Source: Promicromonospora sp. Populi
GTDB taxonomy: Bacteria; Actinomycetota; Actinomycetes; Actinomycetales; Cellulomonadaceae
DNA length: 64,000 bases
Direction: 5' to 3'
Assembly: GCF_041081105.1 (NCBI RefSeq)
Contig: NZ_CP163528.1
Location: forward strand, 3,906,001 to 3,970,000
Made by a program: the position numbers and the translations under genes. Positions 15,737 through 25,417 of the stretch are shown here, one piece after another. The notes below the pieces were generated by a model, which was not told the origin of the DNA, made no database searches, and was given only the letters and a program-made list of their open reading frames with translations. The first letter of the stretch is position 1. Each line of letters opens with the position of its first letter.

Positions 15737-16516
15737 ATGAGCACAGCACTGATCACCGGCGGGTCTGCCGGCCTGGGTCTTGAGTTCGCGCGGCAGCTCG
15801 CCGCCGACAAGCACGACCTGGTGCTGGTGGCCCGCGACGAGGAACGGCTGAACACCGTCGCCGAAGAGCTCCGCTCTGCCACGGGGGTGGCGGTTGAGGT
15901 GCTCCCCGCGGACCTCTCGGTGCCCGACGACGTCGCGCGCGTCGCGCAGCGGCTGGCCGTCGTCGGCGGCCGGCCCGAGGACGGCGAGCTGCGTCCCGTC
16001 GGCTTGCTCGTCAACAATGCGGGCTTCGCCACCAGCGCGAGCTTCACCAAGGGTCGGGTCACCACGGAGCGCCGCGGGATCGACGTCATGGTGAAGGCGG
16101 TGGTCGAGCTGACGCACGCCGCCGTCGGGCAGATGCTCGAACGGGACCGCGGCACGATCCTCAATGTCGGCTCGGTAGCCGCCCTCACCGCGGGTGGCAC
16201 GTACGCCGCCGCCAAGGCGTACGTGCGGACCTTCACGGAGTCGCTCGCGGTCGAGCTCAGGGGCACCGGCGTGACGGCGACGCTGCTGTCCCCCGGGTTC
16301 ACGCACACCGAGTTCCACGCGCGGGCGGGCATCTCCGAGTCGTCGATAGTCCCGGAGTGGGGCTGGCTCGACGCCGAGGACGTCGTGCGGGTCGCACTGG
16401 CGGACGCCCGCCGCGGCGTCGTCCTGTCCACGCCGTCGGTGCGTTACAAGGTGGCCGCCGCATTCCTGCGGGCCGCACCCCGCTGGGCGGTCCGGTCCGT
16501 CGGCAAGTACCGCTGA
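15737..16516 (+). CDS. short-chain dehydrogenase/reductase (SDR)
   Basis: Classical SDR of 259 aa: the cofactor motif TGGSAGLG at the N-terminus, NNAG, and the catalytic YxxxK (TYAAAKAY) preceded by a Ser (NVGSVAAL). The basic residue in LVARDEERL suggests NADPH preference. The Arg-rich, hydrophobic C-terminus (YKVAAAFLRAAPRWAVRSVGKYR) resembles SDRs that attach to membranes. TAGGCT at 15725-15730 lies 6 nt before the ATG, so the transcript is probably leaderless, and the box overlaps the stop of the rhodanese gene. The substrate is unknown. Confidence 0.85.
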   Translation: MSTALITGGSAGLGLEFARQLAADKHDLVLVARDEERLNTVAEELRSATGVAVEVLPADLSVPDDVARVAQRLAVVGGRPEDGELRPVGLLVNNAGFATSASFTKGRVTTERRGIDVMVKAVVELTHAAVGQMLERDRGTILNVGSVAALTAGGTYAAAKAYVRTFTESLAVELRGTGVTATLLSPGFTHTEFHARAGISESSIVPEWGWLDAEDVVRVALADARRGVVLSTPSVRYKVAAAFLRAAPRWAVRSVGKYR

Positions 16517-16558
16517 CGGAGCTGACGCCGTCGACGGGCGGTGCCGCTCAGGCGCCTG

Positions 16559-17608
16559 TCAGAGCCAGCCGACCTTCTTGAAGATCCGGTAGAAGACCGC
16601 ACCCAGGCCGACCATCGCGGCGATCGCGAGCGGGTAGCCCAGGGGCCAGTGCAGCTCGGGCATGTAGTCGAAGTTCATGCCGTAGATCGTGCCGATCAGG
16701 GTCGGCGCGAAGAGGATGGCCGCCCAGGCGGAGATCTTCTTCACCTGCTCGTCCTGCTTGAGCCCCTGCTCCGACATGCGGCGCATCTCCTCGTTCTGCT
16801 CCTGGGTCACGAGCGTCGAGTGCACGTTGAGGGCGTTCGTCAGCAGTGCGCGGAACGTGTCCGACGTCTCCGCGTGCTTGACGGCGTGGTCCAGCACGTT
16901 GCGCAGGTCGCGGTGCATCTCGACGTAACCGGGGTCGTGCTTGGTGTCCGGCTGCCCGGCCTCTTCGTCGTGCACCTCCCGCACGATGTCGACCAGCGGG
17001 TGTGTCGCGCGCTGCAGCCCGATCACCTCGCGGGTCACCCCGTAGATCCGCAAGGAGACCTCCGGGTCGCGGGAGAAGAGCTGGTCCTCGATCCGGTCGA
17101 TGTCGGCGCGCAGCCGCATGACCACTGGCCGATAGGTGTCGACCACCTGGTCCAGCAGGGCCGCGAGGATCGCGGCGGGACCCCTCCGCAGCACGTTCGG
17201 CTCGGACTCGAGCCGCGCGCGCATGGAGGCCAGGTCGGGGGTAGCGGACCGCCGGATCGTGACGACGAAGTCCGGGCCGACCCAGGCGTGCACCTCGCCG
17301 AACTCGACGCGGTCGACAAGACCGTCTCCGTCGTCGTCCACGTTGCGCGCGGGGTGCAGCACCACGTACAGGACATCGTCGTACAGCTCGATCTTGGGCC
17401 GCTGGTGGGCGTTGATCGCGTCCTCGACGGCGAGGCGGTGCAGTGAGAACTCCTGGGCGACCGCGCGGATCTCCTCCGGCTCCGGCCACGCCAGGTCGAC
17501 CCAGGCGATGCCACCGCGCTCGCGCGTGATCTCGCAGGTCTCCTCGATGCCGGCCGGGTTGGCCGTGCGCTTGCCGTCCACGTACACCGCGTTGTCCATG
17601 ATGCTCAC
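16559..17608 (-). CDS. corA: CorA-family magnesium/cobalt channel
   Basis: 349 aa with the long soluble N-terminal domain and a helix rich in charged residues (about 230-290). The two C-terminal membrane helices carry the signature GMN at 310-312 (YGMNFDYMPEL) between them. The C-terminus ends in a basic FKKVGWL. The channel would be a homopentamer gated by intracellular Mg2+. The start is a GTG at 17608 with GGAGGG about 7 nt upstream. It converges with the SDR gene across 42 bp and diverges from pyrE. Confidence 0.92.
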   Translation of the reverse strand: MSIMDNAVYVDGKRTANPAGIEETCEITRERGGIAWVDLAWPEPEEIRAVAQEFSLHRLAVEDAINAHQRPKIELYDDVLYVVLHPARNVDDDGDGLVDRVEFGEVHAWVGPDFVVTIRRSATPDLASMRARLESEPNVLRRGPAAILAALLDQVVDTYRPVVMRLRADIDRIEDQLFSRDPEVSLRIYGVTREVIGLQRATHPLVDIVREVHDEEAGQPDTKHDPGYVEMHRDLRNVLDHAVKHAETSDTFRALLTNALNVHSTLVTQEQNEEMRRMSEQGLKQDEQVKKISAWAAILFAPTLIGTIYGMNFDYMPELHWPLGYPLAIAAMVGLGAVFYRIFKKVGWL

Positions 17609-17661
17609 AGCAGAACCCTCCCAGAGGTCGGCGGCAACCCGGACCGCCGTATTCTTGCACC

Positions 17662-18252
17662 GTGACCTCTGACTTCTCCCCGACTAGCTTCTCCCCGACC
17701 CCGCGCGAGCAGCTCGTCGAGCTCATCAAGGAGCTCGCCGTGGTGCACGGCAAGGTGACCCTGTCCTCCGGCAAGGAGGCCGACTACTACGTCGACCTGC
17801 GCCGCATCACGCTGCACCACCGGGCCGCCCCGCTCGTCGGGCACGTGCTCCTGGACCACCTCGAGGAGGTCGGGCTCGGCACGGCCGAGATCGACGCCGT
17901 CGGCGGGCTCACCCTGGGAGCCGACCCGATCGCGGACGCGCTGCTGCACGCGGCGGCCTCGCGGGGGCAGGACCTGGACGCGTTCGTGGTGCGCAAGGCC
18001 GCGAAGGCGCACGGTATGCAGCGCCAGATCGAGGGGCCGGACATCGCCGGCCGAAAGGTCGTGGTCGTCGAGGACACGACCACCACTGGTGGCTCGCCCA
18101 TCGCGGCTATCGAGGCGGCCCGGGCGGCGGGCGCGGAGGTGCTGGGCGTGGCGACGATCGTCGATCGCGCGACCGGCGCCGGCGAGAAGATCGAGGCGCT
18201 CGGCGTGCCCTACCACTACCTGTTCGGGCTGGCGGACCTCGGCCTCTCCTGA
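17662..18252 (+). CDS. pyrE: orotate phosphoribosyltransferase
   Basis: Converts orotate plus PRPP to OMP in pyrimidine synthesis. The PRPP-binding motif VVVVEDTTTTGGS is intact, and KVTLSSGKEADYYVDLRRITL and the flexible-loop region VVRKAAKAHGMQRQIEG match the family. At 196 aa it is a slightly short but normal actinobacterial form. The GTG at 17662 sits 6 nt behind TATTCT (17650-17655) with no ribosome site, so it is leaderless. The gene stands alone rather than in a pyr operon. Confidence 0.93.
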   Translation: MTSDFSPTSFSPTPREQLVELIKELAVVHGKVTLSSGKEADYYVDLRRITLHHRAAPLVGHVLLDHLEEVGLGTAEIDAVGGLTLGADPIADALLHAAASRGQDLDAFVVRKAAKAHGMQRQIEGPDIAGRKVVVVEDTTTTGGSPIAAIEAARAAGAEVLGVATIVDRATGAGEKIEALGVPYHYLFGLADLGLS

Positions 18253-18332
18253 TTTGCCGATACCGAAATCTGGCTGTCTCAAGATCACTCCTACCTGGAG
18301 ACTTTTGCCTACCAGGACGGTATCTTTACCTC

Positions 18333-19061
18333 ATGGGTACTTTTGTCGCTTTAGTCCTGCTCGTTGTCGGCGTGGTGGCGTTCACCGTTGCCGCGGCGCG
18401 GCTGATGAAGCGTGGGCGTTCGCAGGACGTCGCGCAGTGGGCTGAGGCGAACGGCTGGGAGTACATCGGCCAGGACCCGACGCTCGCCCAGCGGTGGAGC
18501 GGCAAGCCGTTCGGCATCGGGCTGGACAACGAGGCCAGCGACGTCCTGCGGGGGAACGTCGACGGCCACGACATCGTCTCGTTCACCTACACGTGGCGTC
18601 CCGGCGCACCCGGCACCAACAGCCGCCGCCCCGGCCTGCGCCGCACGGCGCACGTCGTCGCGCTCGATGCCTTGCCGGGCGAGCCGGTGGTCGAGCTGCT
18701 GCCGGAGGGCATCCGCGAGAAGTGGCAGAAGCTCTTCGGCGCGCAGGACGTCCAGATCGACAACCCGGCGTTCGACGGGCAGTGGCTCGTGCGGACCTCC
18801 GACGAGGTGTTCGCGCGCCGCGCCTTCGACGCGCGCCTCGCAAACATCGTCATGCTGCCCGACTTCCACGGCTCCCGGCTGCGGATCGAGGGGCCGTCGA
18901 TCATGCTGTGGCGGCCCGGTCGCACCGACGTGACGACCCTGGCCGAGCGGGCCAAGCGGGTAGCGGACGTCGCCCGGATCGTGCTGCCCATGGAGAAGGG
19001 TGGCCCGCGGTTCGAGTCGGGCGGCAAGATCGACGGCTTCGGGATCCCCGGCCTGACCTGA
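18333..19061 (+). CDS. membrane-anchored protein of unknown function, 242 aa
   Basis: One N-terminal transmembrane helix (about residues 4-22, FVALVLLVVGVVAFTVAAA) is followed by a soluble domain with MKRGRSQDVAQWAEANGWEYIGQDPTLAQRW, an IVSFTYTW strand, and LEALPGEPVVELLPEG-like segments. The topology would place the bulk of the protein in the cytoplasm. No catalytic motif is seen and I do not recognise the family. TATCTT at 18321-18326 lies 6 nt before the ATG, indicating a leaderless transcript. The gene sits between pyrE and a HAD phosphatase with no overlap. Confidence 0.75.
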   Translation: MGTFVALVLLVVGVVAFTVAAARLMKRGRSQDVAQWAEANGWEYIGQDPTLAQRWSGKPFGIGLDNEASDVLRGNVDGHDIVSFTYTWRPGAPGTNSRRPGLRRTAHVVALDALPGEPVVELLPEGIREKWQKLFGAQDVQIDNPAFDGQWLVRTSDEVFARRAFDARLANIVMLPDFHGSRLRIEGPSIMLWRPGRTDVTTLAERAKRVADVARIVLPMEKGGPRFESGGKIDGFGIPGLT

Positions 19062-19125
19062 CCCTCGCGGGGTCCGCTGACCGCCTGCATCTCTGGTGGA
19101 GACGGCGGCCGATAGGCTGCAGTAC

Positions 19126-19902
19126 ATGACCGAGCGCACCACCGAAGCCTGGCTCACCGACATGGACGGCGTGCTGGTGCACGAGGGCACTGCCCTCCCC
19201 GGCGGCCCCGAGTTCATCAAGGCGCTGCGGGAGAAGGACCTGCCGTTCCTCGTCCTGACGAACAACTCGATCTTTACGCCGCGCGACCTGCGCGCCCGGC
19301 TCGTGTACAGCGGGATCGACGTGCCGGAGCAGAACATCTGGACCTCAGCCCTGGCCACTGCCCAGTTCGTCTCGGACCAGATCCCGAACGGCAGCGCCTA
19401 CGCAATCGGCGAGGCGGGCCTGACGACGGCGCTGCACCAGGCGGGCTACACGCTCACCGAGTCCGACCCGGACTACGTGGTGCTCGGCGAGACCCGCACC
19501 TACTCGTTCGAGGCCATCACCAAGGCCATCCGGCTGATCGTGAACGGCTCCCGGTTCATCTGCACCAACCCGGACGTGACCGGCCCCTCACAGGAGGGGC
19601 TGCTGCCCGCCGCCGGCTCGGTGGCGGCGATGATCACGGCTGCGACCGGTCGCCAGCCCTATTACGTGGGCAAGCCGAACCCGGTGCTCTTCCGGTCCGC
19701 GCTCAACCTGATCGGCGCGCACTCGGAGTCGACGACGATGGTCGGTGACCGCATGGACACGGACATCCTGGGCGGCATGGAGGCGGGCCTGCAGACGTTC
19801 CTGGTGCTCACCGGATCGACGTCGGCCGAGGAGGTCGAGACGTACCCGTTCCGGCCCAGCCACGTGGTCAACTCGATAGCCGACCTGGTCGACCTGGTCT
19901 GA
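19126..19902 (+). CDS. HAD-superfamily hydrolase, NagD/class IIA type
   Basis: Sugar- or nucleotide-phosphatase-like. The start at 19126 (MTERTTEAW) follows TAGGCT by 7 nt; an in-frame ATG at 19096 lies upstream of that box. Motif I is D12-M-D14-G (LTDMDGVLV), motif II FLVLTNNS, motif III the Lys of GKPNPVLF, and motif IV GDRMDTDILGG. The long C2-type cap between motifs II and III marks class IIA (NagD, PNPase-like). At 258 aa the length is normal. The physiological substrate cannot be inferred. The next gene starts 5 bp after the stop and is probably co-transcribed. Confidence 0.87.
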   Translation: MTERTTEAWLTDMDGVLVHEGTALPGGPEFIKALREKDLPFLVLTNNSIFTPRDLRARLVYSGIDVPEQNIWTSALATAQFVSDQIPNGSAYAIGEAGLTTALHQAGYTLTESDPDYVVLGETRTYSFEAITKAIRLIVNGSRFICTNPDVTGPSQEGLLPAAGSVAAMITAATGRQPYYVGKPNPVLFRSALNLIGAHSESTTMVGDRMDTDILGGMEAGLQTFLVLTGSTSAEEVETYPFRPSHVVNSIADLVDLV

Positions 19903-19907
19903 CGGGC

Positions 19908-20549
19908 ATGACCAGCACGCCCGATACCGATACCGAGCCCGAGGTCGGCGTCGGCCCTTGGCCGGGTTCCCTGCCCGACGACGCTCGCTACGATCCTGAG
20001 CTCCTGGCCGACGGCGACCGGCGAAACGTGGCCGACCAGTACCGGTACTGGTCCGTGGAGGCGATAGTCGCCGACCTCGACACCCGGCGGCACCCGTTCC
20101 ACGTGGCGATCGAGAACTGGGCGCACGACCTCAACATCGGCTCCGTGGTCCGCACCGCCAACGCGTTCAACGCGGCGGGTGTGCACATCGTTGGCCGACG
20201 CCGATGGAATCGCCGCGGCGCGATGGTCACCGACCGGTACCTGCACGTGACCCACCATCCGGACGCCGAGGCGCTGGCCGGCTGGGTGGCAGCGGCGTCA
20301 AGCACCTCGCCCCTCCGCCTCCCGATCGTCGGCATCGACAACGTGCCCGGCTCCGTGCCGATCGAGGGCTACGAGCTCCCGCGCGAGTGCGTCCTGCTGT
20401 TCGGCCAGGAGTCGACCGGCCTGACGGCGGAGGCGCAGGCGGCGTGCGACGTCGTCCTGCACATCACGCAGTACGGCTCGACCCGGTCGATCAACGCGGG
20501 CGCCGCAGCGGCGATAGCGATGCACGCGTGGGCCATGCAGCACGCGTAA
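19908..20549 (+). CDS. TrmH/SpoU-family RNA 2'-O-methyltransferase
   Basis: SPOUT methyltransferase of 213 aa with the three family motifs: NIGSVVRTANAFNAAGVHIVG (motif 1), LLFGQESTGL (motif 2) and the knot segment QYGSTRSINAGAAAAIAM (motif 3), where Ser/Asn contact AdoMet and the conserved Arg of VVRTAN is catalytic. An acidic N-terminal extension precedes the domain, and no L30e-type RNA-binding domain is present, as in TrmH/TrmL-sized proteins. Tandem with the HAD gene after 5 bp. The target RNA position is not deducible. Confidence 0.87.
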   Translation: MTSTPDTDTEPEVGVGPWPGSLPDDARYDPELLADGDRRNVADQYRYWSVEAIVADLDTRRHPFHVAIENWAHDLNIGSVVRTANAFNAAGVHIVGRRRWNRRGAMVTDRYLHVTHHPDAEALAGWVAAASSTSPLRLPIVGIDNVPGSVPIEGYELPRECVLLFGQESTGLTAEAQAACDVVLHITQYGSTRSINAGAAAAIAMHAWAMQHA

Positions 20550-20605
20550 GCCTCGCCGGCGTCCGCGGATGAACCGCCCGCTCGGGTGAAAACCACAGTG
20601 TTTGA

Positions 20606-20626
20606 GCCGTTCGACTGTCGAACGGC
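20606..20626 (+). terminator. short hairpin between methyltransferase and aldolase genes
   Basis: GCCGTTCGA, loop CTG, TCGAACGGC: a 9-bp perfect stem. It may terminate the upstream operon or act in the long aldolase leader (20550-20730), which otherwise shows no open frame. Confidence 0.45.
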
Positions 20627-20730
20627 CGCACACGGCTGCCAAAAGATCGTGGCAAGATCGATGCTGCAACCCGGGCGGCCTTGGAAACTCTCGCGACCGC
20701 CCACCTCACCAGTCGTTTGGAGTTTCGCAG

Positions 20731-21750
<1,020 letters not shown>

Positions 21751-21763
21751 CCGAAGGTTCGGC

Positions 21764-21827
21764 TGATCGGTAAAAGGTCAGGTGGTCGGTAACTCGAGTT
21801 ACCGACCACCTGACCTTTTACCGATCA
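21764..21827. terminator. 64-bp perfect palindrome between convergent genes
   Basis: The two 32-nt halves are exact reverse complements with no loop; the left half begins TGATCGGTAAAAGGTCAGG and the centre is CTCGAG. It fills the gap between the aldolase stop (21750) and the STAS gene stop (21835), so it can terminate both directions. Both strands show a short T4 run near the outer edge. The element at 63485-63552 is clearly related in sequence. Confidence 0.85.
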
Positions 21828-21834
21828 CGCGCTC

Positions 21835-22317
21835 TCAGGAAGCGGACGGGCCGCCGACACCTGCCGGGGTTGGGGCCCCGCCGCCTGGTGGCGGGCCCGC
21901 CGGGTCGTCGTCGTCCAGCTCGAAGCCCGGGTCCTCGTCCACGATGTCGAGGAGGTCGCCGATCCGCGTCACCTCGAGCAGGAAGCGCACCGTCGGGGGT
22001 GCGCGCAGCACGCGGACACGGTGCGGGCTGCGGCTCGCGAGGCGGGCGAGGAACGCGACGCCGGACGAGTCCATGAAGGTCACATGGTGCGCGTCGATCT
22101 CGACCGGGAGACGCGACTCCTCGGCCGCGGCGGTCGCCTCGTGCAGATCGCCGCCGATATCGGCGTCGATCTCTCCCGAGAGCACGATCCGAGCGCGGGA
22201 ACGGCCCACGATGACGTGGATGCTGGCGGGCTCGCCGATCTCGGTGTTCTGATGGCCGGGGTCCTGCGGGCTCCCGCCCTGCGGACCGCGCGGGGGGTCG
22301 TAGGTTCCGTCCTGCAC
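21835..22317 (-). CDS. STAS-domain anti-sigma factor antagonist
   Basis: SpoIIAA/RsbV-like, 160 aa. The start is a GTG at 22317 with AAGGAGA 4 nt upstream. The STAS fold covers about residues 32-125; the phospho-acceptor motif DSSG is at 83-86 (VTFMDSSGVAFLARL). The C-terminus is an unusual acidic then Pro/Gly/Ala-rich tail (ELDDDDPAGPPPGGG). The dephosphorylated form would bind an anti-sigma kinase and free a sigma factor. It is divergent from the SpoIIE-type phosphatase gene that could dephosphorylate it. Confidence 0.87.
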   Translation of the reverse strand: MQDGTYDPPRGPQGGSPQDPGHQNTEIGEPASIHVIVGRSRARIVLSGEIDADIGGDLHEATAAAEESRLPVEIDAHHVTFMDSSGVAFLARLASRSPHRVRVLRAPPTVRFLLEVTRIGDLLDIVDEDPGFELDDDDPAGPPPGGGAPTPAGVGGPSAS

Positions 22318-22461
22318 GGTTCTCCTTCCGGGAGCAGTGGTCGTGGCGCTGTGTGGGTCCGATGATAGAGGCTGAGGTTCAGATCTCGGACCGTCCCAAT
22401 CTACGGTTGAATGTCCTGCTGGAACAGCACCTCAGGCAATAGCTACCGTTGGGAGGGCATT

Positions 22462-24912
22462 TTGACCGATTCATCCGGTCTGACACCGTCCTCTCCGCCG
22501 CCGCGGCACCCCGGCCTCTCCAATTTCGGCCTTGGTCCGACTCCGGACGGGACGAACGGTAGAACGAACGGAATTCTTGACGGCAGCGACTCCGGCTCGG
22601 AGCGGCCGACGACGCCTGCCGCCGCGAGCGTGCCCCCGAGCGTCCAGCCGGGCGCCCGCGGTTCCCACCGCGCGCCGGAGACCGAGCCGCGCCGGCACCT
22701 GGCCGCGACCGGCATCCCGCGCACCATGCCGCCGTCGGTCGGCGACGTGATGCTCCGCGCCGCCGTGAGCGTGGGCCTCCCGGTGTTCCTGACCGGCCCC
22801 ACCGAGGACGGCATGCCCATGCTGTGGGCCAACAGCGCCTTCGAGCACTACGCGGGTGTGCGGTTCACCGATTTCGCCGGCTTCACGGTGCGCCGGCTCG
22901 GCGAGATGCTCGTGGAGCCGCAGGATCTCGAACGGATGACGGAGCTGGTGAACGCCGGCCAGGAGGTGCACGCGACCGTGCGGTCCCACCTGCGCGGCGG
23001 CACGCACGGCTGGGCCCAGCTCACGCTCACCCCGGCCCGCGCCGGGCACAGCGACCGCATCACCCACTGGGTCGGGTTCAGCGTGGACGTCTCCGACCAC
23101 GTGGACCGGAACAACGCCCAGCTCGCCAGCCTGGAGAACGAGCGGCAGCAGCGCGAGGACCTCGACCTCATCGCGCAGACCACCGAGATCCTGACGGACC
23201 TCGAGTACCCGTACGCCCTGCGCGACATCGCGGAGCTGCTCCAGTCGATGGTGCGCTGGGCAGGCTTCTACGTGAACGACGACGGCCTCCGGCACGCCGC
23301 CGGGGTCGACGTCGCGGCGCCGCCGAGCGGCCGCGGCCGCCGTCATGCCCGGTACATCGAGGGCGACAACATCGCGGACAAGACCCGAGGACACCGACCG
23401 CAGACCGACGCCCTCGGCGACTCGGTCACGACCGGCCCCATGCCGATCCTCGAGGTGGTGGACTCGGTGCAGGACTTGCTCGACGGCGTGCTGGACGGCC
23501 CCGTCACGCTGCACCTCGACATCCCGCACGCGCCGCACTCGGCGTCGGGCTGGCTGCAGCGCGACCTCACGCTGCGCCTCGCCGACGAGCTGGGCAAGGC
23601 TCCGGACTCCGTGGTGGTGCACCCCGTCGCCGGGCGGCGGGACGTGCTTGGCCTGGTCGTGATCGTGCCCGACGAGGACGAGTCGGGCGACTACGTCGAG
23701 CTGGACGAGCCCGACGCGCTGCGCACCGTGGTCGAGGTGGTGGCCCGCCGCGCGGGCAGCGCCATCGACAACGCGCGCATGTACGCGCGGGAGCACCGCC
23801 TCGCCGAGACCCTGCAGCGCGCCATGCTCCCCGAGCAGGCCGACGTCGCGGGCCTCGACGTGTGGACCTACTACGCCCCGAACGCGGAGCACGCCCAGGT
23901 GGGCGGCGACTGGTACGACGTGCTGCAGATCTCGCCGGACCTGGTGGGCCTGGTCATCGGCGACGTCGTGGGCCACGACGTCGAGGCCGCGGCCACCATG
24001 GGCCAGCTGCGTTCAGTGGTGCGCTCCTACGCCTTCGAGCTGTCCACGCCGAGCCGGGTGCTGGAACGCGTCGACCAGCTTGTGGCGGGCATGGGCATCC
24101 CACGCTCGGCAAGCATGGTGTACGCCTCTCTGAAGCGCGAGGAGGAGCCGGACGTCTGGACCATCGGCTACTCGCGTGCGGGCCACCTGCCGCCCCTCCT
24201 GCTGCGTGACGGAGAGGTGATCAAGCTCGACGAGGGCGGCGGCGCGCTCGTCGGCTTCGGCTCACGCGAGCGGACCACCGGCGAAGTGCTCCTCCAGCCC
24301 GGCGACACGCTCCTGTTCTACACCGACGGTCTCATCGAGCGGCGCGACCGGTCCCTGCGGCTGGGCCTGGAGGCCCTGCTGGAGACGGCCTCGGCCATCA
24401 CGGCGCGCGACGCCGCCGGCGTTGGCGAGGAGCTGCTCTCCCGCCTGGCCGACGCGCCGGAGGACGACGTGGCGATCGTCGTCGTCCGTATCCCCGACCC
24501 GACCGGCGACGCCGGGGAGACCGCGCTGTCGCCGCGCTGGCGGCGCTGGATGCTGCCGAGCGAGCCGTCCTCGATCGGCCGGGCCCGGCACGCGGTGCTG
24601 CGCACCTGCCAGGCGTGGGGCATCGAGGAGTCCGCGCAGGCCGAGCTTGTGGTCTCAGAGCTCGTGGCGAACGGTGTGCTGCACGGCTGGGGGCACATCG
24701 CGCTGCGCCTGTACGACACGGGCGACGGGCTGCGCATCGAGGTCGAGGACAACAACCCGGCGCCGCCGGTGGCGACCGACGGGCACCCGAACCGCCTGGG
24801 CGGCTTCGGCATGCAGATCGTGGACCGGCTGGCCGAGTGGGGCTGGCGCCCGTCGGGCAGCGGAAAGCTGGTCTGGGCCAAGCTCCGCCGCCAGCCCACC
24901 CCACCCAAGTAG
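22462..24912 (+). CDS. PAS-GAF-like-SpoIIE phosphatase-HATPase multidomain regulator
   Basis: The start is probably the TTG at 22462, 6 nt after GGGAGGG; the ATG at 22411 would add 17 residues with no ribosome site. The 816-aa product has a disordered Ser/Pro/Arg N-terminus (1-90), a PAS domain (about 94-225, WANSAFEHYAG, GWAQLTLTPARAG), a GAF-like region (about 245-440), and a PP2C-type SpoIIE phosphatase (about 455-680; metal ligands in GGDWYD, VIGDVVGHD and DDVAIVVVR). It ends in a GHKL ATPase (about 700-805; SELVANGVLHG, GGFGMQIVDRLAEWGW). It joins a switch phosphatase and an RsbW-like kinase in one chain, between two STAS genes. The signal sensed by PAS/GAF is unknown. Confidence 0.9.
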   Translation: MTDSSGLTPSSPPPRHPGLSNFGLGPTPDGTNGRTNGILDGSDSGSERPTTPAAASVPPSVQPGARGSHRAPETEPRRHLAATGIPRTMPPSVGDVMLRAAVSVGLPVFLTGPTEDGMPMLWANSAFEHYAGVRFTDFAGFTVRRLGEMLVEPQDLERMTELVNAGQEVHATVRSHLRGGTHGWAQLTLTPARAGHSDRITHWVGFSVDVSDHVDRNNAQLASLENERQQREDLDLIAQTTEILTDLEYPYALRDIAELLQSMVRWAGFYVNDDGLRHAAGVDVAAPPSGRGRRHARYIEGDNIADKTRGHRPQTDALGDSVTTGPMPILEVVDSVQDLLDGVLDGPVTLHLDIPHAPHSASGWLQRDLTLRLADELGKAPDSVVVHPVAGRRDVLGLVVIVPDEDESGDYVELDEPDALRTVVEVVARRAGSAIDNARMYAREHRLAETLQRAMLPEQADVAGLDVWTYYAPNAEHAQVGGDWYDVLQISPDLVGLVIGDVVGHDVEAAATMGQLRSVVRSYAFELSTPSRVLERVDQLVAGMGIPRSASMVYASLKREEEPDVWTIGYSRAGHLPPLLLRDGEVIKLDEGGGALVGFGSRERTTGEVLLQPGDTLLFYTDGLIERRDRSLRLGLEALLETASAITARDAAGVGEELLSRLADAPEDDVAIVVVRIPDPTGDAGETALSPRWRRWMLPSEPSSIGRARHAVLRTCQAWGIEESAQAELVVSELVANGVLHGWGHIALRLYDTGDGLRIEVEDNNPAPPVATDGHPNRLGGFGMQIVDRLAEWGWRPSGSGKLVWAKLRRQPTPPK

Positions 24913-24916
24913 CTTT

Positions 24917-24977
24917 GTTGTGGGCGCGACCGCCCCGCCTAAAGCGGGCAGAAGTTCGCAACCATCACGCCCACAAC
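24917..24977. terminator. nested hairpin between convergent genes
   Basis: The outer arms GTTGTGGGCG (24917-24926) and CGCCCACAAC (24968-24977) enclose an inner hairpin CCCGC ctaaa GCGGG (24934-24948). It lies between the SpoIIE-type gene and the leftward STAS gene. Confidence 0.6.
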
Positions 24978-25012
24978 CAAGCATTCTTGCTGGTGGTGGA
25001 ATGGATAACGTT

Positions 25013-25417
25013 TTATGCCGTGGACACGTCGTGGTGCGATAACGGAGCACCGTCGTCGTCCCGCGAGGTCAGCACTGCGAATCCCGAGTCGGGGGCGGAC
25101 GGTTCGCACGAGTGCTCGTCGTCCACGCGGAAGAGCTCCATCGCGCCGCAGACCTCGAGCACGAACAGGTCGCGCTCGTCGGCCCCGCGGATGACTGTGG
25201 CGCCGCCGCGCTTGCGGCCGGCGTCGGCCAGCGAGATGAGGAACGCGGCCCCGGTCGAGTCCATGAACGTGACCCGGCACATGTCGATGACCAGCAGCTG
25301 TCGGCGCAGGCCGACGACGCGCGCCGCGATCTCCGGGAACTGGTCTCGTTCGGCAAGGTCGAGGTCGCCGGCGATCACGAGCGTCGTCGTCGTGGGAGAC
25401 GTCGCGATCTCGATCAT
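25013..25417 (-). CDS. second STAS-domain anti-sigma factor antagonist
   Basis: 134 aa, starting at the ATG at 25417 (MIEIATSPTTTTLVIAGDLDLAERDQF). Its switch motif is DSTG at 53-56 (VTFMDSTGAAFLISLADAG). The acceptor residue is therefore Ser or Thr, as in RsbV-like proteins. It is about 26 residues shorter than the other STAS protein and lacks the Pro/Gly tail. AGCGTA (minus-strand TACGCT, 25429-25424) is 6 nt upstream, indicating leaderless expression. Very long in-frame extensions to 26113 overlap DUF3151 and are not real. It converges with the phosphatase gene and is a likely second substrate of it. Confidence 0.85.
   Translation of the reverse strand: MIEIATSPTTTTLVIAGDLDLAERDQFPEIAARVVGLRRQLLVIDMCRVTFMDSTGAAFLISLADAGRKRGGATVIRGADERDLFVLEVCGAMELFRVDDEHSCEPSAPDSGFAVLTSRDDDGAPLSHHDVSTA

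Noticed and set aside
22471..23976. 501-codon antisense frame over the SpoIIE-type gene
   Set aside because: Its composition is typical of reverse-frame shadows, and the plus strand encodes unmistakable PAS, phosphatase and ATPase domains.
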